NCBI GenBank assembly: GCA_905233165.1 | Contig: CAJODL010000001.1 | Coordinates: 186,001-250,000 of the forward strand | Source of the DNA: an uncultured Prevotella sp. | GTDB lineage: Bacteria; Bacteroidota; Bacteroidia; Bacteroidales; Bacteroidaceae | Reading direction: 5' to 3' | DNA length: 64,000 nucleotides | Part shown: positions 25,601-32,266 of the stretch, one piece after another | Numbering within the stretch: position 1 is the first letter of the stretch | How the letters are laid out: every line of letters starts with the position of its first letter | Program-made: the position numbers and the translations under genes | The notes under the pieces: model-generated | Told to the model about the DNA's origin: nothing | Database searches by the model: none | What the model saw: only the letters and a program-made list of their open reading frames with translations

Positions 25601-26767
25601 AAAAATATGTTGGCTAACGAGGATGCAAATAATCAGGATGAAATAAATGACCTTAAGAATGCTATCACAAGCATGACTTGGACAGCAAATGTTGTTGAGG
25701 TAAATGCTGTTTATGATGGTTATTTTGAACATGATTATAGCGGTAGTGCTGGTAATGTTCAGCCTATTGGTTGGCATGGTGTAGGTAACAAGGATAATGC
25801 AACAAACGTTCGTTATATGAATGATGTATCTAATAATCCTGGTCTTGCAGCAGCAACTAATAGTACTGCTTTGTTTGCTAAGTTTACAGCACAATATGGA
25901 ACAGAAACTGGTTATACAATGCCTTTGAAGGCAGGTGCTTATTCTCTCAACTTTATCTATGGAGGTTGGAACGAGATTGGAACTCGTGAAATCCAGATTT
26001 ACAATGCAACTAATAATGCAACAATATCTCCATCTTCTGTAACTGCACCAAATAATACAGCACATACTAAGTCTGATTCTTGGCGTACTTACAATGGTGT
26101 ATTTGTAGTGCCTGCTGATGGTGATTATATTCTTTCATTCTATCGTGAAAATACTGCTTCACAGAATCAGCTTGTAATCTCAGATATTTCAATCTATTCT
26201 GTTCCTGCTCAGTCTAAGACTATCACTTCAGCTGGTTATGCAACATTCTGCAGCCCATACGCTCTTGATTTCTCTGGAATAGAAGGCTTGACAGCATATA
26301 TCGTTATTGGTACTGAAAGTGGTAGCACACTCGCTTTGACTCCTGTTACAAGTGTTGCTGCAAATACAGGCGTACTCCTTGAGGGTAATGCAAAAGAATA
26401 CTCTATCCCTGTTGCTGCAAGCGGAACAGATTATTCTGCTACAAATAAACTCGTTGGTGTAATAGCATCAGATGTTCTTACTGCTAAAGCTGGTTATGTC
26501 CTGATGGGCTCTCCAAAGGTTGGCTTCTATTTGAACAACAATGATTTCACCCTGACAGCTAACACAGCTTATCTGCCAGCAAACTTTGCTGAAGTTACCG
26601 GTGGTGCTCGCTCTGCATACTTCTTCAGAGGCGACATCACAGGTGTTGAGGCTGTTGAGGCTGCTGCAGAAGCTACTCTGAAGGATGGCAAGTACCTCGA
26701 GAATGGTAAGGTTGTCATCGTGAAGAATGGTGTTAAGTATAACGCTGCAGGTGCGCAGGTAAAATAA
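22697..26767 (+). CDS. Large secreted multidomain surface protein
   Basis: A 1356-residue exported protein with signal peptide MKKIRLLLAFCALLLGWSNAWA. Seen in order: an N-terminal beta domain (about 25-160, lectin-like appearance), a carbohydrate-binding-like jelly-roll region (about 210-370, ending in NFKLTYYS), helical Ala/Asn/Thr-rich FIVAR-like spacers (DADMQATVKTALTDAKNTF and similar, repeated two to three times), further CBM-like segments (around 830-930 and 1040-1175), and a C-terminal beta sandwich (SAGYATFCSPYALDFSG). The last residues, GKVVIVKNGVKYNAAGAQVK, resemble the C-terminal tail of many Prevotella secreted proteins. It probably binds glycans or host surfaces; no catalytic motif is seen. 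Confidence 0.75.
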   Translation: MKKIRLLLAFCALLLGWSNAWAYQTPVADGVYYLFNTGVTDGGSGFVCRGENYAQRAVIDKYGIPLKLISTGEADTYYFQFYDTDLWLSDNGFMYTDGGTDRRRAIKIVSQGNGIYKLINTNNNNAEVENWYGHPVGDGEGNRRDYLWQFLSAAEYEAVVAGYTSTEKSTIATTMGWDLSGTNFDSYLSTNYVGIDKTSLIEHATFDTGHSTSGWTITPNDNSSMSIAWGNEGGDKITPEVYEKYGTITQTVTVPSAGLYKVSVNAFVRNANYERFHSAGAVSSVSYLKANDNKVRLCDIYSNGEVTSNFPGGPNAANNNFFSQGKYLNEVYVYVTDASKQITITLGNPSATGGCWMVFNNFKLTYYSDAVSKEDATEILSQANALADADMQATVKTALTDAKNTFDGARTIANYNALSTAIDNANTSKNAYANAKAYLDEAATVLEGTNVYTTSAYNTYYATPKAAYDAKTLTNEEANALKPTSTGWHSANTIDDILLSAWTIGGEQCKDYDKALYINTWSVEGNTDGSNFLTPFFEYWVSSGSLAPNTIVATVEGLKASTTYSFTIRARVQGTAEKIANGVTMKVGNGETVDISSGAKFSTTDFYIGNFTAVGETDASGKMTMTMTVAENSNISWLSFYNAKYTEGEDLSAYIADYEFAKSTAIANRDNAAYSAITGKERTDLVNAITTYNTVDETSKSDLIAAKEALETASNTFVTAAPAYTTFAELNTTVASTLGVALPTITSSTTAADLDNEAYIVAEYTAAKTYAEDYTDKLGAWTNAPGTNSGESWDGSVKGDAEVDSYYDEYNKSDRAMTQTVTLPAGDYVLIAKGRASTNGRLTVVVGGQTVTFPHKGASGRGIATNGDATFDPEATYANSNNGRGWEYRVITFTSDGSAATTLTFNWTTASSNWCGLDDIELYCNPAALDYSALQSAYNAVEVPTLGFETGEYAPYVNAENLANIEAAKNMLANEDANNQDEINDLKNAITSMTWTANVVEVNAVYDGYFEHDYSGSAGNVQPIGWHGVGNKDNATNVRYMNDVSNNPGLAAATNSTALFAKFTAQYGTETGYTMPLKAGAYSLNFIYGGWNEIGTREIQIYNATNNATISPSSVTAPNNTAHTKSDSWRTYNGVFVVPADGDYILSFYRENTASQNQLVISDISIYSVPAQSKTITSAGYATFCSPYALDFSGIEGLTAYIVIGTESGSTLALTPVTSVAANTGVLLEGNAKEYSIPVAASGTDYSATNKLVGVIASDVLTAKAGYVLMGSPKVGFYLNNNDFTLTANTAYLPANFAEVTGGARSAYFFRGDITGVEAVEAAAEATLKDGKYLENGKVVIVKNGVKYNAAGAQVK

Positions 26768-26773
26768 TAATAA

Positions 26774-26800
26774 AGGTTATAGGTTATGGGTTATAGGTTA
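26774..26800 (+). repeat. Heptad tract 3' of the secreted protein gene
   Basis: GGTTATA, GGTTATG, GGTTATA, GGTTATT: four tandem heptads seven bases after the stop. Confidence 0.85.
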
Positions 26801-26893
26801 TTGAAACCTTAGCCCATGACTTTAACAAGATAAAAAAGAATAAAGATATGAAAATTGCAGGTAGTAAAGATACAACCAGCGCAGTTTATTGCG

Positions 26894-26989
26894 ATGAGTT
26901 ATGGTGGCACTACAGACGCAACTTCTGGCAACCTCGGTCGTCGCTCTCGCTTCTCAAGATGGGAAGAGGACGATTTTGAAGAGGAATAA
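26894..26989 (+). CDS. Small ORF, 31 residues, with conserved-looking RSRFSRWEEDDFEEE tail
   Basis: Encodes MSYGGTTDATSGNLGRR followed by SRFSRWEEDDFEEE. The frame is open back to a TGA at 26849, so a TTG start at 26855 would give 44 residues (LQVVKIQPAQF before MSYGG). An ATGAAAA at 26848 sits one base out of frame with this stretch, as if a start MK-LQVVKIQPAQF had been broken by a single-base change. Small proteins with a QPAQ-like start and an Arg/Trp/acidic tail are, from memory, common in Prevotella next to surface protein genes. Function unknown; it may be a decayed copy. Confidence 0.4.
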   Translation: MSYGGTTDATSGNLGRRSRFSRWEEDDFEEE

Positions 26990-27039
26990 GTAAGATGTCT
27001 GATGGCTGAAGGCTGAGGACAACTTACGATTGATATAAG

Positions 27040-27074
27040 CTCACACAGATTGCAAGGTCTGTGTGAGTTTTTTT
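27040..27074 (+). terminator. CACACAGA-type terminator, copy 1
   Basis: CTCACACAGA (27040-27049) pairs with TCTGTGTGAG (27058-27067), followed by seven T. The downstream transposon begins right after this T-run. Confidence 0.9.
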
Positions 27075-27167
27075 AATGATTATCCGCAATCATACCACCA
27101 AAATTTTGGGTAGTCTGACGGGGTTGCCCGATTTTTTTGCCATCAACTGAAAATAATTGGGAAAATG

Positions 27168-27199
27168 TTTGGTGGTTATAATCAAAATGATTACCTTTG
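27168..27199 (+). promoter_or_regulatory. Transposase promoter
   Basis: TTTG 27168-27171, 20-base spacer, TACCTTTG 27192-27199. The -33 region overlaps a partial inverted copy of the terminal repeat (TTTGGTGGTTAT). Confidence 0.75.
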
Positions 27200-27225
27200 T
27201 AGCGCATTTATAAAATAGTAATAAT

Positions 27226-28168
27226 ATGAAAGTCTTTGAATTTAACAAGTATTTCCCTGATGAAGCGACTTGTCGCAGGAGTTTCAAGGAAATGAGAGAC
27301 AAACAGGGTGTGACGTGTCAGCATTGCGGCTCTCACGATGTATTGTGGTTGGAGAACAAGCAGCAATACCAGTGCAAGCATTGTCGCCACAGGACTACGC
27401 TCAGAAGCGGCACGGTGATGCACGGCTCTAAACTGCCATTTATATATTGGTTCATAGCCATGCACCTGTTGACAGCTACGAAGAAAAGCATATCAGCAGC
27501 AAGAGTTGCAGAGGCAGATAGGGCACAAACGCTATCAACCCATCTGGGAACTGATGCACAAACTACGCTCTGTGATGGGTAAGCGTGATGATAAGTACAC
27601 TCTGAAAGGTTGTATCGAGTTAGACGAAGGATTTTTCTCTACAGAGATACCGAAGGAAAAGAAGAACGAGAAGTTAAAGGCAGGCGCAGGCAGTCAGCGT
27701 AAGTCAAAGGTTATGGTGATTGCTAAGAGTACACCCGCCGAGAAAGAACCAAAGAAAGGTCAGAAACCAAAGGTGGTGAAGCATATCAAGATGATAGTAA
27801 TACCCGACGAGAAGGCTAAGACTATTGACGCTGTTGCAGGCAAGGTGATTGAAAAGGACAGCCGACTGACAACAGATGACCATAAGTCATACATCCATTT
27901 CAAGGATATGTTTACGGAGCACAAGTCGCAGGTGATTGATCCGAAGGATATTGGCAAGGTGCTTCCCTGGGTACATATCGCCATTAGCAACGCCAAGACG
28001 CAGCTGGCCGACATGCACCACGGTATTAAGCCGGAGTTCTTGCAAGAGTACCTGAACGAGTTCTGCTACAAGTTCAACCGCCGCTATTTCGGCGAAGACT
28101 TGTTTGACCGTCTTGTTATGATAGCAACTTCATATCGTACAGACTTTGAACATAGGATATATAAATAG
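27226..28168 (+). pseudogene. IS1595 family transposase, frameshifted
   Basis: The N-terminal part (27226 to about 27505) has the zinc-ribbon of IS1595 transposases: CQHCGSHDVLW and CKHCRHRTTLRSGT, then LPFIYWFIAMHLLTATKKSIS. The frame then shifts near 27500-27506. The rest continues in another frame as LQRQIGHKRYQPIW with the DDE-type catalytic core (GCIELDEGFF, TTDDHKSYIHF, HHGIKPEFLQEYLNEFCYKFNRR). Both halves are otherwise full length, so one small indel destroyed the gene, unless programmed frameshifting applies. IS1595 is not a family I know to use it. The element may still be mobilised in trans. Confidence 0.88.
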
Positions 28169-28193
28169 GAATACAATATAATTGATAATACGT

Positions 28194-29072
28194 ATGGTAA
28201 AGACAAGAAAACTGTCAGTCCTTTCTACGGAGATTTCCGTTGTGACTGGTATTAACAACGATGATTTTATCTGTTTGACAGATATGGTAAAAGCCTCTGA
28301 TGATGAAAGTCGGGCTGCGGACATTATAAAGAACTGGATTCGCAATAGAGCGACTATAGAATTTCTTGGTGCATGGGAAATGATGTATAATCCGAATTTT
28401 AAAGTGGTCAAATTCGACCACTTTAGAAAATCCGCTGGCCTACCTACATTTACAATGAGTGTAACAAATTGGGTTGAAGATACTAATGCCATTGGAATCT
28501 ATTCTAAATCAGGAAGGTATGGAGGAACTTACGCCCATAAGGATATTGCTTTTGAATTTGGTGCCGCTATTAGTCCCATGTTCAAACTATACCTTATTAA
28601 AGACTATCAACGCCTAAAGGAAGAAGAAAGTAACCCTGCATTATTGCAATGGCAAGCAAAGCGGTTCCTAACGAAAGCAAATTATACAATACATACAGAT
28701 GCAATTCAGTCAAAACTAAAACATCTGGGATATAAACGTGCAAAAGAAGTGCTTGTTTACGCACAAGAGGCTGACATGCTCAATGTGGTAGTGTTTGGTT
28801 GTACTGCAAAAGAATGGGAACAGCAGAACCCACAATTAGCCAAGAAAAGAATGAATATACGTGAAACAGCTTCTATCGCGCAACTCCTTATTCTTGCAAA
28901 CCTCGAAACGATTAATGCAGAATTGATTAAACGTAACATTCCCCGTGCGGAGAGATTTCGTACATTGTTAAAAATAGCAGAGGAACAGATGAAGACATTA
29001 AAAGAAAGAGACATTGAGCATCAATTCCGCAAACAATTTCCAGAAAATAATGTTGGCAAACTCTTAGAATAA
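28194..29072 (+). CDS. KilA-N domain protein (transposon cargo)
   Basis: About 292 residues. The N-terminal ~110 residues match the KilA-N DNA-binding domain known from phage proteins: DDFICLTDMVKA, then IIKNWIRNRATIEFLGAWE, and GRYGGTYAHKDIAFEFGAAISPMFKLYLIKDYQRLK, the C-terminal signature. The remainder is helical with a tail of conserved NIRETASIAQLLILANLE type seen in Bacteroidetes KilA-N proteins. ATG at 28194 (MVKTRKLS) is preferred to the TTG at 28182. It starts 25 bases after the transposase frame, on the same strand, and lies inside the transposon's inverted repeats, so it travels with it. Possible roles are transposon regulation or defence; unknown. Confidence 0.85.
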   Translation: MVKTRKLSVLSTEISVVTGINNDDFICLTDMVKASDDESRAADIIKNWIRNRATIEFLGAWEMMYNPNFKVVKFDHFRKSAGLPTFTMSVTNWVEDTNAIGIYSKSGRYGGTYAHKDIAFEFGAAISPMFKLYLIKDYQRLKEEESNPALLQWQAKRFLTKANYTIHTDAIQSKLKHLGYKRAKEVLVYAQEADMLNVVVFGCTAKEWEQQNPQLAKKRMNIRETASIAQLLILANLETINAELIKRNIPRAERFRTLLKIAEEQMKTLKERDIEHQFRKQFPENNVGKLLE

Positions 29073-29077
29073 ATATC

Positions 29078-29299
29078 ATGGGTAATCGGGAATTTGAAGA
29101 TGTTAGGGAATTGTTAAATGCACTTTCTCCCTACATATCAGCACGTGCATTGGCTCGTATCGTTGGAATGAGCGAGAGCCAGATGTTGCAGTATAAAGCA
29201 GGCATCAAGAAAATTAGTCCGCAAAACATTGCACGTATTAACGAAAAATTGCGTACCTTTGCATCCGAACTCCAAGAGTTCACTCTGAAGGGCGCGTGA
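29078..29299 (+). CDS. Small HTH protein (transposon cargo)
   Basis: A 73-residue protein with one helix-turn-helix: YISARALARIVGMSESQMLQY, then KKISPQNIARINEKLRTFAS, the end of the domain. It resembles short XRE-like regulators paired with KilA-N or toxin genes in Bacteroidetes. It starts five bases after the KilA-N stop, so the two are co-translated. A terminator follows 27 bases after its stop and just before the right inverted repeat. The pair may form a control circuit for the transposon, but nothing in the sequence proves interaction. Confidence 0.75.
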   Translation: MGNREFEDVRELLNALSPYISARALARIVGMSESQMLQYKAGIKKISPQNIARINEKLRTFASELQEFTLKGA

Positions 29300-29326
29300 T
29301 GCGTCGTACTATTTTATAAATGCAAG

Positions 29327-29358
29327 AAGGCTGGCGATATTTGCCAGCCTTTATTTTT
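29327..29358 (+). terminator. Terminator of the transposon cargo operon
   Basis: AAGGCTGGC (29327-29335) pairs with GCCAGCCTT (29343-29351), followed by TATTTTT. It lies just inside the right terminal repeat. Confidence 0.9.
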
Positions 29359-29403
29359 GCTAATTTTGGTGGTATAATTGCGGATAATCATATTTTTTTA
29401 TGC

Positions 29404-29453
29404 TAACTGCTAACCGCAGGTTCTCAATAACCAATAACCAATAAGCAATAACC
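29404..29453. repeat. Heptad tract (CCAATAA units) beside the transposon
   Basis: TAACTGC, TAACCGC and then AACCAAT, AACCAAT, AAGCAAT units. No minus-strand gene ends here, so it does not fit the 3'-end rule seen elsewhere. Confidence 0.65.
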
Positions 29454-29469
29454 ATTTTTTACTCAGAAA

Positions 29470-29501
29470 TTTGGTGGTTTCAAATATTATGTTTAATTTT
29501 G
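29470..29501 (+). promoter_or_regulatory. Promoter of MntA/HEPN module 1
   Basis: TTTG 29470-29473, 20-base spacer, TAATTTTG 29494-29501. Confidence 0.7.
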
Positions 29502-29525
29502 CACTCAGATAAACATAATAGAAAT

Positions 29526-29825
29526 ATGAATACACAAGTCATAGAAAAAAGAATAGCGGAGTATTTCAAGACTCAACCTGTCCTGAAAGCGTGGCTATTT
29601 GGTTCATATGCTCGTGGGGAAGAAACTGCTGACAGCGATGTTGACTTGTTGGTTCTTTTTGATCACAGCACTCCTATTGGATTGTTTGCATACTCTCGAA
29701 TGCATCGTGAATTGGAAGAACATTTGGGATGTAAGGTAGATCTTGTTGAAGATGGAACATTACGTCCTTCTGTTGAGAAAACTGCAAATAAAGATATGAA
29801 GATGATATATGAGAGAGCGAATTAG
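29526..29825 (+). CDS. MntA-type nucleotidyltransferase antitoxin, module 1
   Basis: A 99-residue minimal nucleotidyltransferase of the MNT family. The catalytic signature is complete: GSYARGEETADSDVDLLV, with the two metal-binding aspartates, and a third acidic strand CKVDLVEDG. In characterised MntA/HepT systems this enzyme neutralises a HEPN RNase by AMPylating a tyrosine near its active site. The start MNTQVIEK at 29526 follows its promoter by 24 bases. The HEPN partner begins inside its 3' end (17-base overlap) but is frameshifted, so the antitoxin may now be unneeded. Confidence 0.88.
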   Translation: MNTQVIEKRIAEYFKTQPVLKAWLFGSYARGEETADSDVDLLVLFDHSTPIGLFAYSRMHRELEEHLGCKVDLVEDGTLRPSVEKTANKDMKMIYERAN

Positions 29826-30166
29826 AGACATAGATCGTCTGCAGCATATAAATGAATGCATAAATCATGTAAAGGATTTCTTGCAAGGAAAAAACTTTGA
29901 GGATATGAAATCCGATGTGATGTGTTATCATGCTGTAGTATATAATACTAATGATTATAGGTGAGGCTGCAAATTTGCTTACAAAAGAGTTTAGGGAAGA
30001 GCATGCAGAGGTCCCTTGGCGTGACATTGTAAATATGCGTAATGTATTAGTACATGGCTATTTCACCACAAGTGCTGTTTTTATATGGGAAACATATACT
30101 AAGGACTTACCATTGCTTCAGAAACAGGTGTCTTTATATATAGAAGAATTATTGCAAGGAGGTTAA
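29809..30166 (+). pseudogene. HEPN toxin (DUF86/HepT-like), module 1, frameshifted
   Basis: The gene starts MRERIRDIDRLQHINECI and reads well to DVMCYHAVVYNT. One extra base near 29950 then shifts the frame to a stop at 29962-29964. The correct continuation is in the frame from 29951: MIIGEAANLLTKEF, PWRDIVNMRNVLVHGY, up to 30166. The RNase motif RxxxxHxY is present as RNVLVHGY, including the tyrosine that MntA would modify. The toxin is therefore probably inactive because of a single indel, while its antitoxin is intact. Confidence 0.85.
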
Positions 30167-30193
30167 TATTCTTCGATAAATAGATTTATAAAC

Positions 30194-30228
30194 CTCACAC
30201 AGACATAAAACTCTGTGTGAGTTTTTTT
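30194..30228 (+). terminator. CACACAGA-type terminator, copy 2
   Basis: CTCACACAGA (30194-30203) pairs with TCTGTGTGAG (30212-30221), followed by seven T. It ends module 1. Confidence 0.9.
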
Positions 30229-30259
30229 ATGTCTCAGAAGAAATATTTTTAGTAAAAAG

Positions 30260-30290
30260 TTTGCTACAATAAAAGTTTTTACTAATTTTG
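30260..30290 (+). promoter_or_regulatory. Promoter of MntA/HEPN module 2
   Basis: TTTG 30260-30263, 19-base spacer, TAATTTTG 30283-30290. It has the same -7 octamer as the module 1 promoter. Confidence 0.7.
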
Positions 30291-30312
30291 TACCCAAAGA
30301 AATGAGACTATA

Positions 30313-30606
30313 ATGAAAACAAGGGCGGAAATACTACATCTGTTGAGTCTTTACAAACCTACTGCAAAAAGCAAGTATGGGGTTACACGTATAGGAATCT
30401 TTGGCTCTGTGGCTCGTAGTGAACAGACAGAGGCAAGTGATGTTGATGTGTGCTATGAAGGTGAAGCTCCGTCCCTCATTACCCTTGACCTTATTCAGAG
30501 CGATTTGGAAAAGATGTTTGGTTGTCATGTTGATATGGTAAGAGTAAGAAAAGGCATGAATAGCCTTTTGAAAGAGCGTATTCAAAAGGAGGGTGTATAT
30601 GTTTGA
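30313..30606 (+). CDS. MntA-type nucleotidyltransferase antitoxin, module 2
   Basis: A 97-residue MNT protein: GIFGSVARSEQTEASDVDVCYEG contains the GSxxR and DxD catalytic elements, and the third acidic position is in CHVDMVRVR. It begins MKTRAEILHLLSLY, the usual DUF86-partner N-terminus. The 3' end overlaps the start ATG of its HEPN partner (30599) by eight bases, the coupled arrangement normal for these modules, but that partner has lost its central part. It differs strongly from the module 1 and 3 antitoxins, so the three modules are not recent tandem duplicates of one another. Confidence 0.87.
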   Translation: MKTRAEILHLLSLYKPTAKSKYGVTRIGIFGSVARSEQTEASDVDVCYEGEAPSLITLDLIQSDLEKMFGCHVDMVRVRKGMNSLLKERIQKEGVYV

Positions 30607-30782
30607 TTATGAAATAGTGATCTGAAATCCATTGGAGTGGGGTAATGCGAATGAGAGACAAGATAGCACATCATTATTTTGATATTGACACAGATGTAGT
30701 ATTTCGAACTGTCCAAGAGGATATTCCTAAAATGAAAATAGTAATAGATAAGATTATTGAGGACATAAAAAGTAAGGGCTGA
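30599..30782 (+). pseudogene. HEPN toxin, module 2, internally deleted
   Basis: The start MFDYEIVI is recognisable, then a stop occurs after eight codons. The C-terminal segment follows from 30645 (MRMRDKIAHHYFDIDTDVVFRTVQEDIP, given here in short pieces: RDKIAHHY carries the RxxxxHxY motif) to the stop at 30780-30782. About 60-70 central residues of the family are missing. The motif residues survive, but the helical bundle cannot form, so this toxin is dead. Confidence 0.82.
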
Positions 30783-30824
30783 TGTCTGATGGCTGAAGGC
30801 TTAGGACAACTTGCTATAATTAAA

Positions 30825-31138
30825 CCTCACACAGACTTAAAACTCTGTGTGAGGTTTTTTATGTCTCATTTGAACTCTTAAACCTTTGAACTTTCGCAAG
30901 CTCTGCTTGCTGGGAGTTATGCGCTTTGCGCAGGGAGTTAAAGGGGAAGTGAAATAGGGAGTTAATTATGCGTGCAGGACAATACTACTGCTGATAGCAA
31001 AGGTAATGTTCATTTTAACTTCCATGAACGAAGCGAATTTACTTCCATTTTTACTTCCGTAATCGGCTCTGCCGCTTCGCTAGTCGAAGAAACTTGAGTT
31101 AAACCCTTAATAGTGTGAACTTTTTGTTTGTAAATTCA
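30825..31138 (+). repeat. Composite palindrome-rich repeat, copy A (with CACACAGA terminator 3)
   Basis: About 315 bases, nearly identical to 31805-32122. It starts with hairpin CCTCACACAGA/TCTGTGTGAGG (30825-30854) plus six T, then several small stems with three-base loops: GCAAGC-TCT-GCTTGC, GCGC-TTT-GCGC, CGGC-TCT-GCCG, and CTTCG/CGAAG. It also has GGGAGTTAA-type units and ACTTCCATTTTT units. No convincing ORF. The preceding 30781-30812 is shared with 26993-27026. Confidence 0.85.
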
Positions 31139-31154
31139 GGCAAATCGAGATATA

Positions 31155-31448
31155 ATGAAAAAAGATTCCGTTATAAAACGTCTGCACTCGCTTAAAGACC
31201 AACTCGGCAATGTAGGAGTCAGTCAGTTGGGATTGTTCGGCTCTACTGTTAGAGGTGAGAATACTGCTAAAAGCGATATAGATATCCTCCTTGATTTCAA
31301 GACAGGACAGGAGACTTATCCGAATTTCTTAATTGCATGCCAAATATTGGAGGAAAATTTTAAACGCAATAAACTTGATGTTGTAACACGCAAGGGGTTG
31401 AGTCCATATATTGGTAAGGCAATACTTAGTGAAGTGGAATATGTATAA
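31155..31448 (+). CDS. MntA-type nucleotidyltransferase antitoxin, module 3
   Basis: A 97-residue MNT protein with an intact active site: LGLFGSTVRGENTAKSDIDILLDF gives GSxxRG and the DxD pair, and the later KLDVVTRKG strand carries the third acidic residue. It overlaps the HEPN gene by eight bases (ATG at 31441, stop at 31446-31448), so both are coupled. This is the only module in which both genes are intact. It should AMPylate the HEPN tyrosine in MRDRLVHDY. Its promoter region lies inside repeat copy A. Confidence 0.9.
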   Translation: MKKDSVIKRLHSLKDQLGNVGVSQLGLFGSTVRGENTAKSDIDILLDFKTGQETYPNFLIACQILEENFKRNKLDVVTRKGLSPYIGKAILSEVEYV

Positions 31449-31794
31449 GTCATACTTACCATATCTGCACCACATTCTTGACGAATGCAACTATGTGAAT
31501 TCAGTTATAACTGATAAAATGGAACTTGCAGATTTCTTGAGTGATGAGACTTTGAAGAGAGCCGTCACACGCAGTCTTTCCATCATTGGAGAAGCTACTA
31601 AGAAGATTCCCGCTGATGTGAAATATGCTTGGCAGAGTATTTCGTGGCGGCAGATGGCTGGTATGCGAGATCGCTTGGTTCATGACTATATGGGCGTGAA
31701 CTATTATATTGTGTGGGATGTTGCGAAAAATATTATTCCTGTTCTCATAAGTCAGATACAAGAGGTAATTGTTTCTTGTGAAGATAATCAATGA
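31441..31794 (+). CDS. HEPN RNase toxin (DUF86/HepT-like), module 3, intact
   Basis: A 117-residue helical protein of the HEPN superfamily. It starts MYKSYLPYLHHILDECNYV and ends with the conserved C-terminal helix. The active-site motif RxxxxHxY is present as RDRLVHDY, preceded by IIGEATKKIP and SWRQMAGM, as expected for the family. HEPN toxins cleave RNA, and characterised homologues trim tRNA. It is co-translated with its MntA antitoxin. The other two HEPN toxins in this array are broken, so this one may be the active member. Confidence 0.9.
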   Translation: MYKSYLPYLHHILDECNYVNSVITDKMELADFLSDETLKRAVTRSLSIIGEATKKIPADVKYAWQSISWRQMAGMRDRLVHDYMGVNYYIVWDVAKNIIPVLISQIQEVIVSCEDNQ

Positions 31795-31804
31795 TAAATA
31801 GGAA

Positions 31805-32122
31805 TTCACACAGACATAAAACTCTGTGTGAGTTTTTTATGTCTTGAACTCTTAAACCTTTGAACTTTCGCAAGCTCTGCTTGCTGGGAGTTATGCGCTT
31901 TGCGCAGGGAGTTAAAGGGGAAGTTAAATAGGGAGTTAAGCACTACGTGCAGGACAATACTACTGCTGATAGCAAAGGTAATGTCCATTTTAACTTCCAT
32001 GAGCGAAGCGAATTGACTTCCATTTTTACTTCCATTTTTACTTCCGTAATCGGCTCTGCCGCTTCGCTAGTCGAAGAAACTTGAGTTAAACCCTTAATAG
32101 TGTGAACTTTTTGTTTGTAAAT
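31805..32122 (+). repeat. Composite palindrome-rich repeat, copy B (with CACACAGA terminator 4)
   Basis: Direct repeat of 30825-31138. It differs by scattered substitutions and one extra 12-base unit (ACTTCCATTTTT). The terminator stem is TTCACACAGA (31805-31814) with TCTGTGTGAG (31823-31832), then six T. On the minus strand it contains a TTACCTTTGC promoter-like site near 31975-31984. Confidence 0.85.
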
Positions 32123-32215
32123 TGACTTCGTCATGGAAATGCAAGCATCCAGTCATCATTTCATGAATAAACATACCTTGATTTTCAAGGTTGCTATCAT
32201 TTTTTTTTTATTTTC

Positions 32216-32246
32216 TTGCATTATTCATAACTTAATCGTACCTTTG
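32216..32246 (+). promoter_or_regulatory. Promoter (TTGC-N19-TACCTTTG) ahead of the polyvalent-like remnant
   Basis: TTGC 32216-32219, 19-base spacer, TACCTTTG 32239-32246. It is identical to the tRNA-Arg promoter over about 36 bases, including the spacer. Confidence 0.8.
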
Positions 32247-32266
32247 CAGACGAAAAGTAAATATTT

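Larger units (their letters stand above)
27076..29392. mobile_element. IS1595-like transposon with KilA-N and HTH cargo
   Basis: Terminal inverted repeats of 29 bases with one mismatch lie at 27077-27105 and 29362-29390 (outer ends TGATTATCCGCAAT). The octamer TTTTTTTA flanks both sides (27068-27075 and 29393-29400), matching the 8-bp target duplication known for IS1595. Inside are a frameshifted transposase, a KilA-N gene, a small HTH gene and a terminator. The target was the T-run of a repeated terminator hairpin. Exact ends are uncertain by one base. Confidence 0.8.

Noticed and set aside
27226..28168. Programmed frameshift producing a full transposase
   Set aside because: No clear slippery heptamer with a following stem is visible at 27490-27510, and I know of no such mechanism in this IS family; a disabling indel is simpler.
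29078..29299. Promoter TACCTTTG at about 29257 inside the small HTH gene
   Set aside because: It lies within the coding frame (LRTFASE) and no gene starts downstream at a sensible distance; likely chance.
31806..32134. Minus-strand ORFs in repeat copy B as real small genes
   Set aside because: They exist only because of the repeat units, do not align in frame with copy A (an extra 12-base unit and stops), and have no family resemblance.
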